Assembly (NCBI GenBank): GCA_963576475.1
Contig: OY754974.1
Location: forward strand, 7,550,974 to 7,614,973
Length of the DNA stretch: 64,000 nt
From: Molanna angustata
Lineage: Eukaryota; Arthropoda; Insecta; Trichoptera; Molannidae
Direction: 5' to 3'
Part shown: in pieces, positions 40,293 through 51,434 of the stretch
How the letters are laid out: every line of letters begins with the position of its first letter
Numbering within the stretch: the stretch's first letter is position 1
Translations under genes and position numbers: made by a program
The notes under the pieces: generated by a model
The model's input: the letters and a program-made list of their open reading frames with translations, nothing else
The model's database searches: none
Told to the model about the DNA's origin: nothing

Positions 40293-41164
40293 TATTATTT
40301 TTTAAATTATTAATTTGTTTTTCAATTTACCTTTTAAAATCTTTCAACGAAAGCTTTTTCGTTGCCTCTCGTGTTATATGTTTCAGTAACATACATAGAT
40401 TCATTTAGTCAAACAATAACGTATAGAAAACAAACTAACCCAAGGACAATGCGTTTTACGTGGATGATATAAAAATGTTGTCAATTAAAATCAAACTTGA
40501 CATTATTAGTTGTAATAACTGTACAGACAGAGGACAAATAAATTCATGGAGGCTATACGCACAAAAAAAACATGACGAAACTCACAGTAGGTATTTTTTA
40601 CGTGTATCTCAAAACATATACATAGGTACATATAAAAAATAGTCTTAATAAACGTGAAATCACATCTCTCCACTATTATATAGTTGTGGAGAGTAAAAAA
40701 CAATAAATTGTTGCAGGTGTCGAATTAACAGGAGTTTCGTATTCAAACTACTCATCTTAACACATCAGTCGGCACCTATTCCAGACGTCAAAGGACAAGA
40801 AAGATAGCCTATAAATTACATTAATTAATATTCAACAATGAGGTTGCTATTGTATTTTTTTTTAAATACTAGGTAATACAATTTTTTGAAATTAAATTTT
40901 ATATTAACGTTTTGAATTAAAATGCATCATATCATGAACATTCCAAGCTAAAGAAGAAGCGGTTAAGCTTCGAATGCGTTGATCTTTCAAATGTATATTT
41001 TAATTCTTCAATTCTATGGAATAGCGGAGAATCACACTTTTTAAGCTTACTTGTTATATCAATATCTCAACGGGTATCATGTAGAGAGCAGGTACATAGT
41101 ATGAGTCTCGGAAATGTGTTTTTTATGGGTTTGGCGTAGGTACTATGAAAAATATCCTTTGTAA
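40293..41164. other. AT-rich stretch, nothing recognised
   Basis: Two overlapping 60-65-codon frames near 40460-40700 on opposite strands; no motif. Confidence 0.35.
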
Positions 41165-41660
41165 ATACCAAAATTATAATGTTACAGATTTCAACGATTC
41201 GTTCATATGAACGATCTAAATTATTCGCTCATTTGCTAGGTTACTTTAAAAAATAACCTAATTATAAAACTATACATATTGTATCATACACACAGTCAAA
41301 TTTGCAGATTTCAATGATTCATTCATAATAAACGATTCAAATTATTAATACCAACCAATATATCGGTACTAGATGAGATAAACAAATGATAAAACTCAAT
41401 AGAATATTTCAAACAATGCCAGTAGTTGTAGTTTCAAAGATTCGATAATCAGATAAATTACCATCAGCAAAAATATTCGTTCAATGAAATTATGGCTTTT
41501 ATGGCTTCCAAACATGAATTATTCAAACTGCAACGAAATATTTTAAAATATGAACTTTAAATCCGTAACAAAATTGGCATTGGACTATATGATTCGATTT
41601 CAATTTATGACTTTAGAATGAATGATTCGTTATTATGAACGAGATTCACCATTACTCGGG
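41165..41660. repeat. TTCAT/GATTCG-rich degenerate repeat zone
   Basis: Repeated versions of ATTTCAACGATTCGTTCATA followed by a TGAACGATC or AAACGATTC step occur near 41188, 41308 and 41616. The word set resembles 15840-16560 but with far fewer CpG. Confidence 0.4.
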
Positions 41661-41789
41661 CAAAATATAAGTTAGTAATCATAGTTCGTCTTCATATTGA
41701 TATAATATGTGAAGATAAAGAGCATTGACTTAATGCGGATATCTTTTCCCTACATATCCCTATATCTATGATTTCATCTGTTCTTCGCC

Positions 41790-42165
41790 CACCACAACCC
41801 GTTCTGCTTATGGGGACTTATAACGGCCCCTAGCAAAATTCTGAAAGAACACATCGAAAACATAAGAGGAGCCCGGAGAACTCTAAAACCTTGCAGACAA
41901 TGCACTTAAAGTACCAAAGAGAGCTAATTATGAGGAAACAGCTGGCTCACCGTACACTGCAAGTGAAGATAAGAGTATTTGACAGAAATTCTTGAAAGCC
42001 TTGATTTGCTCTTCGTGGCTACAAGGTCCGCATGTCCAATGGGTCCAAAGAAATTCTCGCGGACATCGTTGTATGATTTCATCTGTAAAAACTCAAAAAT
42101 ACTCTGGAATAAAAGAGTATACAATGTACGTAAAAAAGTTTTTTTTATGATTATCAAGAAACTAA
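41790..42165 (-). mobile_element. R1/Jockey-type LINE 3'-UTR copy
   Basis: CACCACAACCCGTTCTGCTT, GGGGACTTATAACGGCCCC and CAAGGTCCGCATGTCCAATG match 58665-58985 and 61360-61730 (inverted) with the same internal order. Non-coding; the 77-codon minus frame inside is not supported. Confidence 0.65.
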
Positions 42166-42536
42166 AAACAATAATAATAATATTTTATTTCAGTTCGTAA
42201 GCAGGGGGGTGCAATGCAACACAAACCATATATCATTTAAAAATTAGGTATGTATAAATATTTCATAATTTCATATTTCATTTTTCAGTCTTTTTCTTCT
42301 GAAACTTGAGTACCTACCTACTAAATAGCAATTTGTTTTACACTGTGTAGCTTAAAAAGATAATAAACAAAATTGGTCTATGATATACCTATTGTTAAAA
42401 TTGAATTTGTTGTAATATTTGTTTGTATGACTGTATGTTTGTTAGGTTTAAATAAAATAAAATAAATTAGACAGAATAATAATTATAACTTTTAAAATTG
42501 ATTTTCTCTGTACAAAAGATCGTCATGATAGTATGA
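42166..42536 (+). mobile_element. AT-rich stretch with a LINE-type tail near 42445-42470
   Basis: TAGGTTTAAATAAAATAAAA then TAAATT resembles the A-rich ends of LINEs here. The upstream part has no recognisable LINE body. Confidence 0.35.
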
Positions 42537-43345
42537 ATGTCTGTTAAAAATATCGGTTTAATTTTATTAACGAATAAAAAAATTCTCGTTTCGATTATCC
42601 CACACCAGTATGAGTTACGTACTAAGAGAGGCATTCACTCATACACAAGAGATGTCCATAAAATTATTTACGAATTCCCATTAATCACCACAAATAATGT
42701 AATACACTTGACTGACAAGCATAAAAAGTGTCGTAAAATCTCACAACGACACCGCAGCTGCTCATTCTTAATTAGGATCCATCGTCCAAGCCATAGATAC
42801 CGCTGGAGGCTGCGGAGACTGGAAATAAAAATACAAAGTACCTACTGGATAATAGAATGTTTTTTGAGGGAATTTATGAGTGGATTCTATTTATGTACTC
42901 ACTCTCCCTCAGTTCATAGTAATTTGATCATAATTGTTTAATAGTCAGATATAATTTAAAAGGTTCCAGTCCTACGAAAAATTATTAATTTATTTAGGAA
43001 TTATCTGTTGCTATATTTTAAATATTTTCAAAGTTGATGGCATATTTAAACTATTTGTTTATTTTCTGAAAATATATAAACATTTCAAACCGCACAAATA
43101 AACTTCTTGTTAGCTCTGAATTGGGATCTAGATCTAGATGTTTTTAGCTCTGAATTGGGCACAGCATATCTGGATGCATATTGATTGATTTCTTGCAATT
43201 TTATTTATTCATAAGATTAAATTTTTTCTGTGTTCAAACCTTGAAGGCAAACACGTTAATCAAACAATTTACTCCTAAGCCAAATTAATATTTTTTTAGG
43301 TATGGTTGCTATTAAAATAATAATTAAATAATATTAATTAATTAT
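42537..43345. other. Unassigned; 134-codon ORF 42537-42941 not supported as a gene
   Basis: The frame contains a histidine- and arginine-rich segment (IHRPSHRYRWRLRRLEIKIQ) but matches no family I know. 43110-43160 carries a short direct repeat (TTAGCTCTGAATTGGG twice). Confidence 0.3.
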
Positions 43346-43673
43346 TAATATCTCAATGGAGACGAAGTTGGAATATCATATTATGACTTACGATCTGTCA
43401 TCGGCTGGTATACGCGATCACTTTATGCGTTTGCGCAACGTTCACCAATTATGCCTTTTTATTGAGTTCCCTATGTATCGTGTTTTTTTTAAAAAAAGTG
43501 CTGTATATGTTATTCATCAAAATCTGTTCACTTGAAAATAAGCTGAAAAAAACCATCGCCATCTATGGAGTGACGCAAAAAAAATGTTACGCAATTTTCA
43601 ACAATTCTAAAGGACAATGTTGATTCTACTATAATATTCCAACTTCGTCTCCATTAAGATATCAAAAATTCGT
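43346..43673. mobile_element. MITE (GAGACGAAGTTGG family), copy 1
   Basis: TAATATCTCAATGGAGACGA plus AGTTGGAATAT at the left is mirrored by ATATTCCAACTTCGTCTCCA plus TTAAGATATC at the right. The inner GCGATCACTTTATGCG ... TTGCGCAACGTTCACCAATT is shared, inverted, with 61110-61160. No coding sequence. Older and shorter-armed than copy 2. Confidence 0.75.
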
Positions 43674-44774
43674 CATAAAAAATCATCCAATGTTTGCGTT
43701 TTTGCAACTTTAATAATATTTGATCTTCATATTATTACAAGAAATTGCTTTTCATAAATAAAAAGTATGAGCCCTGTGACAAACGAATCTGATATTAACA
43801 AGATCCAAAATCAACATAATTATCCAAGTATCAAGATATTGTTTAAGTAATCATGGCTTATTAAAATTGTGCAAATTCGTGTCGTTCCACAAACAACGTT
43901 TTAACGAAAAAACCAAAAGTATTGCTCAATTTAATGAAATCAATTTATTTCCAATATTTTTGTTAAACAATTCAGCCTTGGGATTTTTTTTGTATCGCGC
44001 TATAAATGAAACCTAGAACCGGTTAATAGTGAAACACCTCACACATATGTGACAATCACGCAATGTCCGGGGACCTAGTCAACTATTATTATTACACATC
44101 CCACCAATTGAAATTAATCAGCCTCACTTTTTCTATGTGAAATTACGCTGCGTTATGGTCCATTGGCTCAATCAACTGACTCCACACGACATGGGGGCCA
44201 TTTTAACACACAAGACATGGTTTGCAAACTCTCGTTACAGAGAGATCTCTTATCTCTTTATAATTGACAAGGTATTGTTTACCAATTCAATAGACATTAT
44301 CGGTAGCGGAACTGGAATGATGAAAACTGTTAAACAAATTGATCAATTGTAACGAATTGACCCATGTTCTGGGTATACTGATAACATTTACTAAGATTTA
44401 CGGACAGCATTCTTGGTGTGGAGTGTTGGGACAATGATTCCAATTATTACAATACAATTACAAATGAAAATAATACATGTACATCCATTAAATGATTAAG
44501 TAAGTAACCAATTTTACTTAATTTTTTGTTGTTGTTTCATAACTACTTTGTACTTTTTATTGTTGTATATATATGCTTCTTTATGTTTTTATAGGTTTTG
44601 TATAATTATGTCTTATTTTTAAAGTTTTTTTTTACTGTTTTTATCTCGGATGCTTTAATATGTTTGTGTGAAATATTTATGAACTTCGCATGTTGTGTTC
44701 ACTTCCAATTGGATATTGACATTATATAAAATTAATAAAATATACTTTCTTGTATGCGATTGTCAATGTCTTTA
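43674..44774. other. AT-rich stretch, nothing recognised
   Basis: A 71-codon frame (44137-44352) without a known motif. No repeat partner found. Confidence 0.35.
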
Positions 44775-44812
44775 AGTGTCCCAAATAAAATAAAATAAAA
44801 TAAAAATAAATA
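44775..44812 (+). mobile_element. LINE-type A-rich tail
   Basis: AAGTGTCCCAAATAAAATAA then an (AAAAT)n run. The region 44520-44774 upstream is probably the associated 3' UTR but has no coding trace. Confidence 0.4.
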
Positions 44813-44934
44813 ACTACATATTTCAATTTCATGTTCCTTTTTTAATAGCTGTTAGAGCCCATGAAAACATCTCAACTGTTTTTATTGAGAAATAATTGAA
44901 AAAAAAAGTACAAAATAATTTTCTTGTGTTCAGA

Positions 44935-44985
44935 TATGTACTAAAATGTTCAGATATGTTCTTGTGTTCAGATATGTTGTGTTTG
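44935..44985. repeat. Short triplicated word
   Basis: TGTTCAGATATGT occurs three times within about 50 bp. Confidence 0.75.
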
Positions 44986-45599
44986 TTTGTAGCTTATTGT
45001 ACATAATATAAATTCTTCCTACCAACCAGAGTCAATGTTAATATACAATACAATATGTACTATGGTTAATAAGATTATGGTGAAATATGGTTATGACATG
45101 ACAAAAATTAAAAATAAAGATAATAAAGGTACCCGAAGAAAAGTAAAAAATAAGAACATAATAACAGTTCATTACAACGATAGGAAAAAAAGGATAAGAA
45201 GGTATTATCGGATATAAATTTTTGCTTAAGCCTTTTTTCGAATATGTTAAATGAGATAGTTGACTTAATATTGGGACTTAGCCTTGCTGATTGTTCTTCA
45301 AATGATGACCTAATAAATTCAGTATTATGAATTGGAATAGATAGTTAAGTTCATTCAGGAGATCGGAGTGGACGCCCGTTGCTTGAATGATATGTATGTG
45401 AATTAATCCTTGAGATACTGAGGTAAGTTTGGATTTGAAAGGACATTGTATAACAATGACAGGATATGTATATAACGTCGCTGTCGTATCTTGGGCCAAT
45501 GAAGAAAATTACTGTTATGAGTTGTGTAGTATAGATTTATCTTCTTCTTCTTATTCCTCTTTTGGTAGATCTATGATCTGTTTCTACAGGTCCTGGGAC
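44986..45599. other. Unassigned; 45290-45540 possibly the 5' side of the LINE remnant next door
   Basis: Less AT-rich than its surroundings, with 60-73-codon frames on both strands and no recognised motif. Confidence 0.3.
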
Positions 45600-46090
45600 G
45601 AGGATGTCTAGCTCTCCCTCCATCTCTTTGATGGTATTCCCGGTGGTCGTCGTCCCTCTGGTATCTCGCGCATTGCTATCTTTGGCAGCCTTTCTGGATT
45701 CATCCTCTCTATATGATCCTCCACATTGCAGGTTCTGCGGATCTCTTTATTGGGAATTCTGCCTCTGAAGGTTCTGCCCAAGATTTTCATCTATGTTGTT
45801 CTGAGTAGCTGGTTTATTCTCACCGTCTCTGCCCTCGCTTCAACTCCATAGGTCATTATGGGTCTGTTGCATGTTTTATACATTCGGACCTTACTCTCTA
45901 CTAGCATTATGTTTACTGGCCCAAAAAGTGTCCCTCAGTCAACTGGAGATAACTGCAGCTTTATTAATCTGTTCTTTGGCTTCTTTATAGAGATTATTGC
46001 AACTTTATATCTCCACACACAGGTATTTAAATATTGTGACCTGTTGTATTGACTTATCATCTACAACCAATTTGCATATCCGAGGCTGTG
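45600..46090 (-). mobile_element. RTE-like LINE ORF2 C-terminal remnant
   Basis: The minus strand reads, near 45600-45790, ILGRTFRGRIPNKEIR, EDHIERMNPERLPK and EGRRPPGIPSKRW. This is the C-terminal pattern of RTE-like polyproteins (LGHVERM ... P ... GRRxRGRPxxRW). Upstream, to about 46090, further worn RT C-terminal sequence is likely. Stops and shifts throughout. Confidence 0.65.
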
Positions 46091-46230
46091 TGGATATGGT
46101 GAGTGTTTTGCTGTCGGTGTTTTAGTTTTATAAATTTATGATAAATAAAAACATAAAAAAAACGTAAAAAATAATGGTGCAAATAATGGTTTACTTTATT
46201 TATTTGTAAAGGGAAAGTGATTAAAAAAAC

Positions 46231-46501
46231 TGAACAATTGAACCCATCACCCGTATAAGGGTATATATCATACATTTGGTCAAAAACAACTTTTTTAACA
46301 GAAAAAGGTTCTATATCACAGGACAAAGTAAAATTATTTTATTAATCCCTTATAATGGCAACCCAAAACACTTTTTTTGTCTATGAAAGGTAGTGGTTAG
46401 GCATACAAATGTATTAACTTTTTTATCAAAAAAATGTGTTTTTCTCAATAAATTTTTATGACATATACACCCTTATACGTGTGATGGGTTCAATTGTTGA
46501 G
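46231..46501. mobile_element. MITE with AACAATTGAACCCATCAC ends
   Basis: AACAATTGAACCCATCACCC then GTATAAGGGTATATATCATA at the left is mirrored by TATACACCCTTATACGTG and TGATGGGTTCAATTGTT at the right, about 270 bp overall. The middle is AT-rich. No coding sequence; single copy here. Confidence 0.75.
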
Positions 46502-47340
46502 CATATTCGAAACGATGTAAAATGTGAAAGAAGCCTCGAGTAATTTGATTTTTACACAGCATTTCTCCTATTAGGTATATGACGTGGTGGTATGTAAATA
46601 AATAATCAACTTCAATAAAAGATGTATGAATTTGAAATGATCTTAGGTAGGTACATACGAATCGCTAACTTTTATAACACTTGTGCTACAGTTGAACCAA
46701 TGTATTTTGAGTGTTTAAATACTCAATCAAATATAAAGTTTAAGGTTCAAATATCTCTATTATATGTCCTTTTTAATCATATTTTTTCAGTAATTTTTTC
46801 CAATTATTTTTACAACCAAGTTTTATAATTTTTCCATAAATATTTTTCTCGTCAAAGTGCAGATATCCAATACAGGCTTTATGTTTATGAAACAAACAGT
46901 AATTTATCTTATACTTTTCTTTTGTATTTCCTTCGCATTCTCCCGTAAAGGTCTAGAAATCTATTCCATGAACCTTTTGTTCTTCATCTGTTTTATTAAC
47001 TTAATCAACGAAAGATCGTAAATATATTTTGCTATCAAGATGTATATTCACGAAATGAAATATTTTTTTATTGGTTCATGGGAATTTATTATCGTTATTG
47101 AAATGAAAAAATATAATATATATAAGTAAGTAGGTATATGTATGTATACATTCAATTCAAGAAAATGTATTCATTATGTTTACAGTAAATATGATACACA
47201 AATCGGAATGCGAATCAAAACAAAAATCAAATCGAATTTTCCTAAATTAAATAATAAAGGAATTTTTCTAACATATCTGTCATCAAATATACCTAAAAAA
47301 TGAAGTAAATATTTTAGAAAAACTCAAATAAAAAAGATAC
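46502..47340. other. AT-rich stretch, nothing recognised
   Basis: No supported frame or repeat partner. Confidence 0.35.
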
Positions 47341-47531
47341 TAATTGAGATGGGTGGTGGCAGAGCGGTTAGCGCGCTGGGCTAGCAACCCAGAGGTCGCG
47401 AGTTCGAATCCTGCCACGACCGATTTCCATTCACCTATAGTACAAGCATTTATGCTTAGTTTAGGGAATGTATAAGGATGTATATGTACTTGTTATACAA
47501 GGACATATTCATTCTTTTAAAAAAAAAAATT
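47341..47531 (+). mobile_element. SINE-2, best-preserved copy
   Basis: Head GGTGGCAGAGCGGTTAGCGC with a CTGGG/CCCAG anticodon-like stem enclosing CTAGCAA, box B GAGTTCGAATCC, then CACGACCGATTTCCATTCAC, ACAAGCATTTATGCTTAG, GGGAATGTATAAGGATGTAT, GTACTTGTTATACAAGGACA and an A-rich end (47518-47529). Confidence 0.88.
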
Positions 47532-47684
47532 ATAAATTCGCTATATACCACTTGTTTTTTGAGTCACTTCGCGACATGTTTCGGAAGCGCTGTCCTTCCA
47601 TCGACCGGCGTGTCGTGGAAGGACAGCGCTTCCGAAACATGTCGCGAAGTGGCTCAAAAAACAAGTGGTATATAGCGAATTTAT
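47532..47684. mobile_element. Foldback element, complete hairpin (153 bp)
   Basis: ATAAATTCGCTATATACCAC ... GTGGTATATAGCGAATTTAT with arms of about 69 bp that are virtually perfect complements, around a 15-base loop (47601-47615). Right-hand outer sequence (47690-47745) belongs to the same element and is mirrored at 13905-13965. The left outer part is absent; the SINE-2 A tail abuts the hairpin. Confidence 0.85.
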
Positions 47685-47745
47685 GATTCAATATGGTTAA
47701 TATTAACTACCACAAAATATCCGCCGAATCATTAAATGATAAAAA

Positions 47746-47904
47746 AGATACTCTTTAAAATAAAACGTAATGAATCCAATGATTTATAACAATAAAATAT
47801 ACGTTACTAGTATTCGAATACAGTAAACAAAAAGTAAGGCACATTCCTCACTTAATTCTTACCGTTTATTTTTATTTTTATTTTATTTATTTAGTACTTC
47901 TTCT
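47746..47904. other. AT-rich spacer
   Basis: (TTTAT)n near 47868-47892, nothing else. Confidence 0.3.
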
Positions 47905-48108
47905 AGGGCAACTAATAGGTACTATGTCGAATATTTATTTGAGACGGACCCAATAACAAGTTACTACATACTGGAGACATGTGATATTTATCGTCTGACA
48001 GATCCAGAATGAAAACACAATTAAAAACTGTGTCTTCACCGGGAATCAAACCCGAGACCTTTAGTTCAGCAGTCAGATATCCAACTAATTGAGCTACGAA
48101 GGCCGACA
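47905..48108 (-). mobile_element. SINE-1, near full length
   Basis: The reverse complement gives GGCCTTCGTAGCTCAATTAG (box A), GGTTTGATTCCCGG (box B), GTGAAGACACAG, CTGGATCTGTCAGACGATAA, CTCCAGTATGTAG, TTATTGGGTCCGTC and ATAGTACCTATTAGTTGCCC. A 65-codon minus frame inside is incidental. Confidence 0.85.
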
Positions 48109-48819
48109 TTATACTAGAACTGTGAAGGAAACGACCAGATATATTATTTCATATATATTTATCTCTTAACATCAGATCTCTCTTTGTTCTTTTCTTATCC
48201 TTTTTTTTGCTATGATGTTTTTGTTTTTGTGAATATTTATCTTGGTATAATATATGAGTTCATACGTGTTTTTGCAGCAAAGTCAGTAGAGCTACGAAAC
48301 TCAGCATCTAATAAAGAAATTATATAAATACAAATAAATTAATTTGACCGGTTGTCTTACCTCTCCAGTGTTTGATGTAATATATTTATTAAGAAATTTT
48401 ATTATGTTGGTGAATTGGATAGTGTTTTGATACTATAGATAAAGTTTATCGTTTTCCCGTGGACATAAAAAATAATGAAGGTGACAGTAGAGAAATATTA
48501 TAGATGATTTATAACACTTATGGATCCCATTATTATTTGTATCGGTGGGATGAAGTCATAATAATATGATGGAGACAATCTAATATATACCTACTAGTAT
48601 ATCCGCCAAGTATCAAACCAATATTCATATAACTCATTTTACTCACTATAACTTTTTCTTCGTATACTTATAATTTTATTTTTTTTCTGGAAATACACAG
48701 CAATAGAACAAAGAAGATTTTTGTTATTAAAACCTCGGACTTTTAAGCAAACACGGAGGAGTGTGAGATTTGGTACCTATAGTTGAATTTTCTATAGACG
48801 AGTTCAGAAATTCAATTAA
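48109..48819. other. AT-rich stretch, nothing recognised
   Basis: No supported frame or repeat partner. Confidence 0.35.
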
Positions 48820-48985
48820 AATTTATAAATACATTATTTATGTTACAAATACATCAAATTCAATAAAAATGTATGTGTTGCAAATATATTAAGTTCAATA
48901 AAAATATATGTTACAAACACATTAAATTCAATAAAAATTTATACATGATATATGTTACGAATAAAATAAATTCAATAAAAATTTA
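48820..48985. repeat. AT-rich satellite-like array, left part
   Basis: Repeated AATTCAATAAAAATTTATA and GTTACAAATACATTAAATTC blocks at irregular spacings of about 35-50 bp. Confidence 0.65.
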
Positions 48986-49313
48986 TATTTATTTATTTAG
49001 GTTAAAATTAGACAAAAAACAGTGTTTAGACATACTTAGTACAATACAATAGTAACAATAATAAAATAATTTAAGTTTGCAAAAAAATCATAAAATATGA
49101 TCATAGGTTGGTACGTAGGTAAGAGCAACATTTCAAGTTTACAATTATTCAAAACATAATATTCAACTAAAAGGAAATAAAAAGAAAAAAGAGAATTTAA
49201 TACCGTCAAGGTTTCCTATAGTATTTATTTATTTATTTAATATTGCTTCTCGGGCAACTAACAGGTACTACATATGTCAAATATTAATTTAACATACAAA
49301 CAATAACAAATTT
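48986..49313 (-). mobile_element. Insertion splitting the AT array: LINE-type tail plus SINE-1 3' part
   Basis: From 48986 a TTTATTTATTTAGG start (an inverted A-rich tail) leads into unique sequence, and from about 49225 TTTATTTATTTAATATTGCT plus CTCGGGCAACTAACAGGTAC is the inverted end of SINE-1, continuing to ACATTGTCTCACAG. The AT array resumes at about 49314. Confidence 0.55.
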
Positions 49314-49665
49314 CCACATTGTCTCACAGATATATGTTACAAATAGGTACATTAAATTCAATAAAAAATTATAGATACATGATATATGGTAAAAATACAT
49401 TAAATTAAACAAAAATTTATATGTTACGTATACATAAAATCAATACAAATTTATTTGTTCCAAATACAATAAATTCAATAAAAATTAATACATGATAATT
49501 GTTAGAAATACATTGAATTCAATAAAAAATTATATGTTACAAATATATTAAATTCAATAATAATGTATTCGTGATATATGTTCCAAATACATTAAATTTA
49601 ATAAAAATTTATGGATGATATAAGTTAAAAATACATTAAATTCATTAAAAATATATTTCACATCA
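49314..49665. repeat. AT-rich satellite-like array, right part
   Basis: The same AATTCAATAAAAATT and TGTTACAAATACATTAAATT blocks as at 48820-48985, roughly eight imperfect units. Confidence 0.65.
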
Positions 49666-49914
49666 AATTGTTTACCCACTTTCATATTTCCAATGTCAAA
49701 CACGTAATGTCAAACGCATTACGTGTTTAACAAATAAAGATAAATTCAAAATAAAAAATAGGTAATCTACTGTAAAACTATATAAATGGTACCTACTTAA
49801 AAATTACAAATTACAATATGTTAAAAGAAAACTTTGTACCCCTTGATGAATTCATGAAGTTTTTATCATATATCAGGTCCAATGGCTTTTCATACTTACA
49901 AATGTAATGAATTC
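49666..49914. other. AT-rich spacer
   Basis: A short TGTCAAACACGTAATGTCAA repeat near 49695-49720; nothing else. Confidence 0.3.
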
Positions 49915-50085
49915 AGATGGGTCGAAAGCAGAGCGGTTAGCGCATTGGGTTAGTAATCCAGTGGTCGCGAGTTCGTATCCTGCTTGACCGATATTTCGTT
50001 CACCTATAGCACAAGCATTTATGCTTATTTTAGGGAACGTAGGAAGATGTATATGTACTTGTTTAACAAGGACATATGTATACAT
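49915..50085 (+). mobile_element. SINE-2, near full length
   Basis: Head AAGCAGAGCGGTTAGCGCAT, anticodon-like loop TTAGTAA, box B GAGTTCGTATCC, then ATATTTCGTTCACCTATAGC, ACAAGCATTTATGCTTATTT, GGGAACGTAGGAAGATGTAT and TTAACAAGGACATAT. The long minus-strand frame 49873-50490 runs through it and is not a gene. Confidence 0.85.
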
Positions 50086-50311
50086 ACCCAGCACACTAAA
50101 TGTTCTAATCCGAATTCTGAGTAAATCCATATATGCAGAACGTACAGACTTCGAAGCCTCTAAGTTGGTGTTTTTTGACTTCAAAGTTGGAAACACCGTG
50201 AAAAATATAGACCCTGCATGCAAATCTACCTCTCGTATCTTGGCTTGATACTTTGTCGATATGTTAAGAGAAATAAATTCTCTTGAACAAATCGACAGTT
50301 GGATAAAAATA
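50086..50311. other. Unassigned, less AT-rich
   Basis: Single-copy in the window; open on both strands without a recognised motif. It could be the 5' flank of the ORF that follows. Confidence 0.3.
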
Positions 50312-50503
50312 ATGAAAGCACAAATCATTTTATTACTTACAATTAATTTAGGAAATGCTGCACAAGTAGCAAATGCCGAAACACTAAAAAAAATTGTGAC
50401 CACCGAACTGTCTACCTGCGTTTTAAGCCAAACCTTTGTTATTAGTAATAAAAGTTTATATACTAATGACTTTACTGTTTGGTTAAGCACACAAAATATT
50501 TAG
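50312..50503 (+). CDS. Small ORF with signal-peptide-like start (weak gene/exon candidate)
   Basis: From ATG 50312 the frame reads MKAQIILLLTINLGNAAQVA: a basic N-terminus, a hydrophobic core and an alanine-rich region with a plausible cleavage site after NA, as in secreted or membrane-receptor first exons. It continues with KKIVTTELSTCVLSQTFVIS and ends at a stop 63 codons on. The frame is open upstream to ATG 50261, but the internal start makes the better signal peptide. I do not recognise a family. It lies between SINE-2 and repeat A and is the best secreted-protein-like frame here, but could be a pseudo-exon or chance. Confidence 0.25.
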   Translation: MKAQIILLLTINLGNAAQVANAETLKKIVTTELSTCVLSQTFVISNKSLYTNDFTVWLSTQNI

Positions 50504-50579
50504 TAGCACAATACGAATTGTTTTGTAGTCACTATAGTTCGGTTAATTTTAACATAACTTTTTTTTTCGGTGAATTCAC
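50504..50579. other. Short spacer
   Basis: Nothing recognised. Confidence 0.3.
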
Positions 50580-50885
50580 AGAATATTATAGCTGTGAGGC
50601 ACCGGCTAAGAATAGTGCTTCCATTCTTTTAAATCATTGTTTTCGAGTGTCCCGTAAGAGCCGGGTAATCGAAAATATAACAGGCAACAATAACATCTCA
50701 CATAGTTCAGCAATGAGGTTCACCACCCATTCTGAATGTAGTGCCTTTTTTGGTGAAACGAGACTGGTGTGTGGGTATACATAGATGTGTTGTTCTCCCT
50801 TTTATAAGGCAATGCACACCCGCACACCTTTCGCTGGTTACCCCACATTGTGGGATATGCCGTGATGGTATGAATGAATGAATGA
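50580..50885 (-). repeat. Dispersed repeat family A, copy 4
   Basis: GCACCGGCTAAGAATAGTGC, CGAGTGTCCCGTAAGAGCCG, GGTAATCGAAAATA, AGTTCAGCAATGAGGTTCAC, CGAGACTGGTGTGTGGG and CGCTGGTTACCCCACATTGT; followed by an (ATGA)n run at 50870-50893. Confidence 0.75.
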
Positions 50886-51334
50886 ATGAATGAATTATTT
50901 GATATTATGACTAATGAATAAGCAGTAAAAATAAACGTGTTATGTAGGTGTTCACACGCGTCTAAACAAGGTGAAAAATATCGCAAAATCAAAATTCGTA
51001 ACATACGGCTTCCTTTGCGATCTGCTTTCCAAGAAAATCTCGTTTGATATATGAAAATGATCACAAAATATGAAATATTTAGATGTATAGGAAGTTTATA
51101 ACGTGCGATGGCGGTTCGTATCATTTTTTAAAGCTTGTCACACATGAGTCAACTACTTCAAAGGGACCTGCCTTCCTTGTGATCATCAAAAAGACCAATT
51201 AGATTCTAAAAATACTCTCCACTACGAAGGAACGTTAGAACTAAGGCACATCTATCTAATATACATCATATTAAGTCTTGCAACATTCAGACGAATACAT
51301 ATCAAAACTTATCTACATTCTCATTACTTAGTAC
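50886..51334. other. Unassigned sequence
   Basis: No supported frame. 50990-51300 is slightly less AT-rich. Confidence 0.35.
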
Positions 51335-51415
51335 ATTCATAACATAACTTACTTTACCTTTAGGCACAGGCAAATAGGACCGAATGCCACACTTCGTCAT
51401 ACACATTTTTTGTTG
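51335..51415 (-). mobile_element. RTE-like LINE 3'-end fragment
   Basis: TTTAGGCACAGGCAAATAGG, ACCGAATGCCACACTTCGTC follows the 3'-UTR order of 12130-12170 and 57340-57375, strongly worn. Confidence 0.45.
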
Positions 51416-51434
51416 GTTTTTAATGACTAATATT

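Noticed and set aside
42537..42941. 134-codon plus ORF as a gene
   Set aside because: No recognisable domain, start context or neighbouring exon; mentioned only as an unassigned frame.
47347..47425. tRNA-Ala(AGC)-like gene
   Set aside because: Same reason: no clean acceptor stem and a SINE-2 body follows immediately.
49873..50490. 205-codon minus ORF, the second longest in the window
   Set aside because: It begins in non-coding DNA and ends across a SINE-2 copy including its antisense head; no motif, composition AT-driven.
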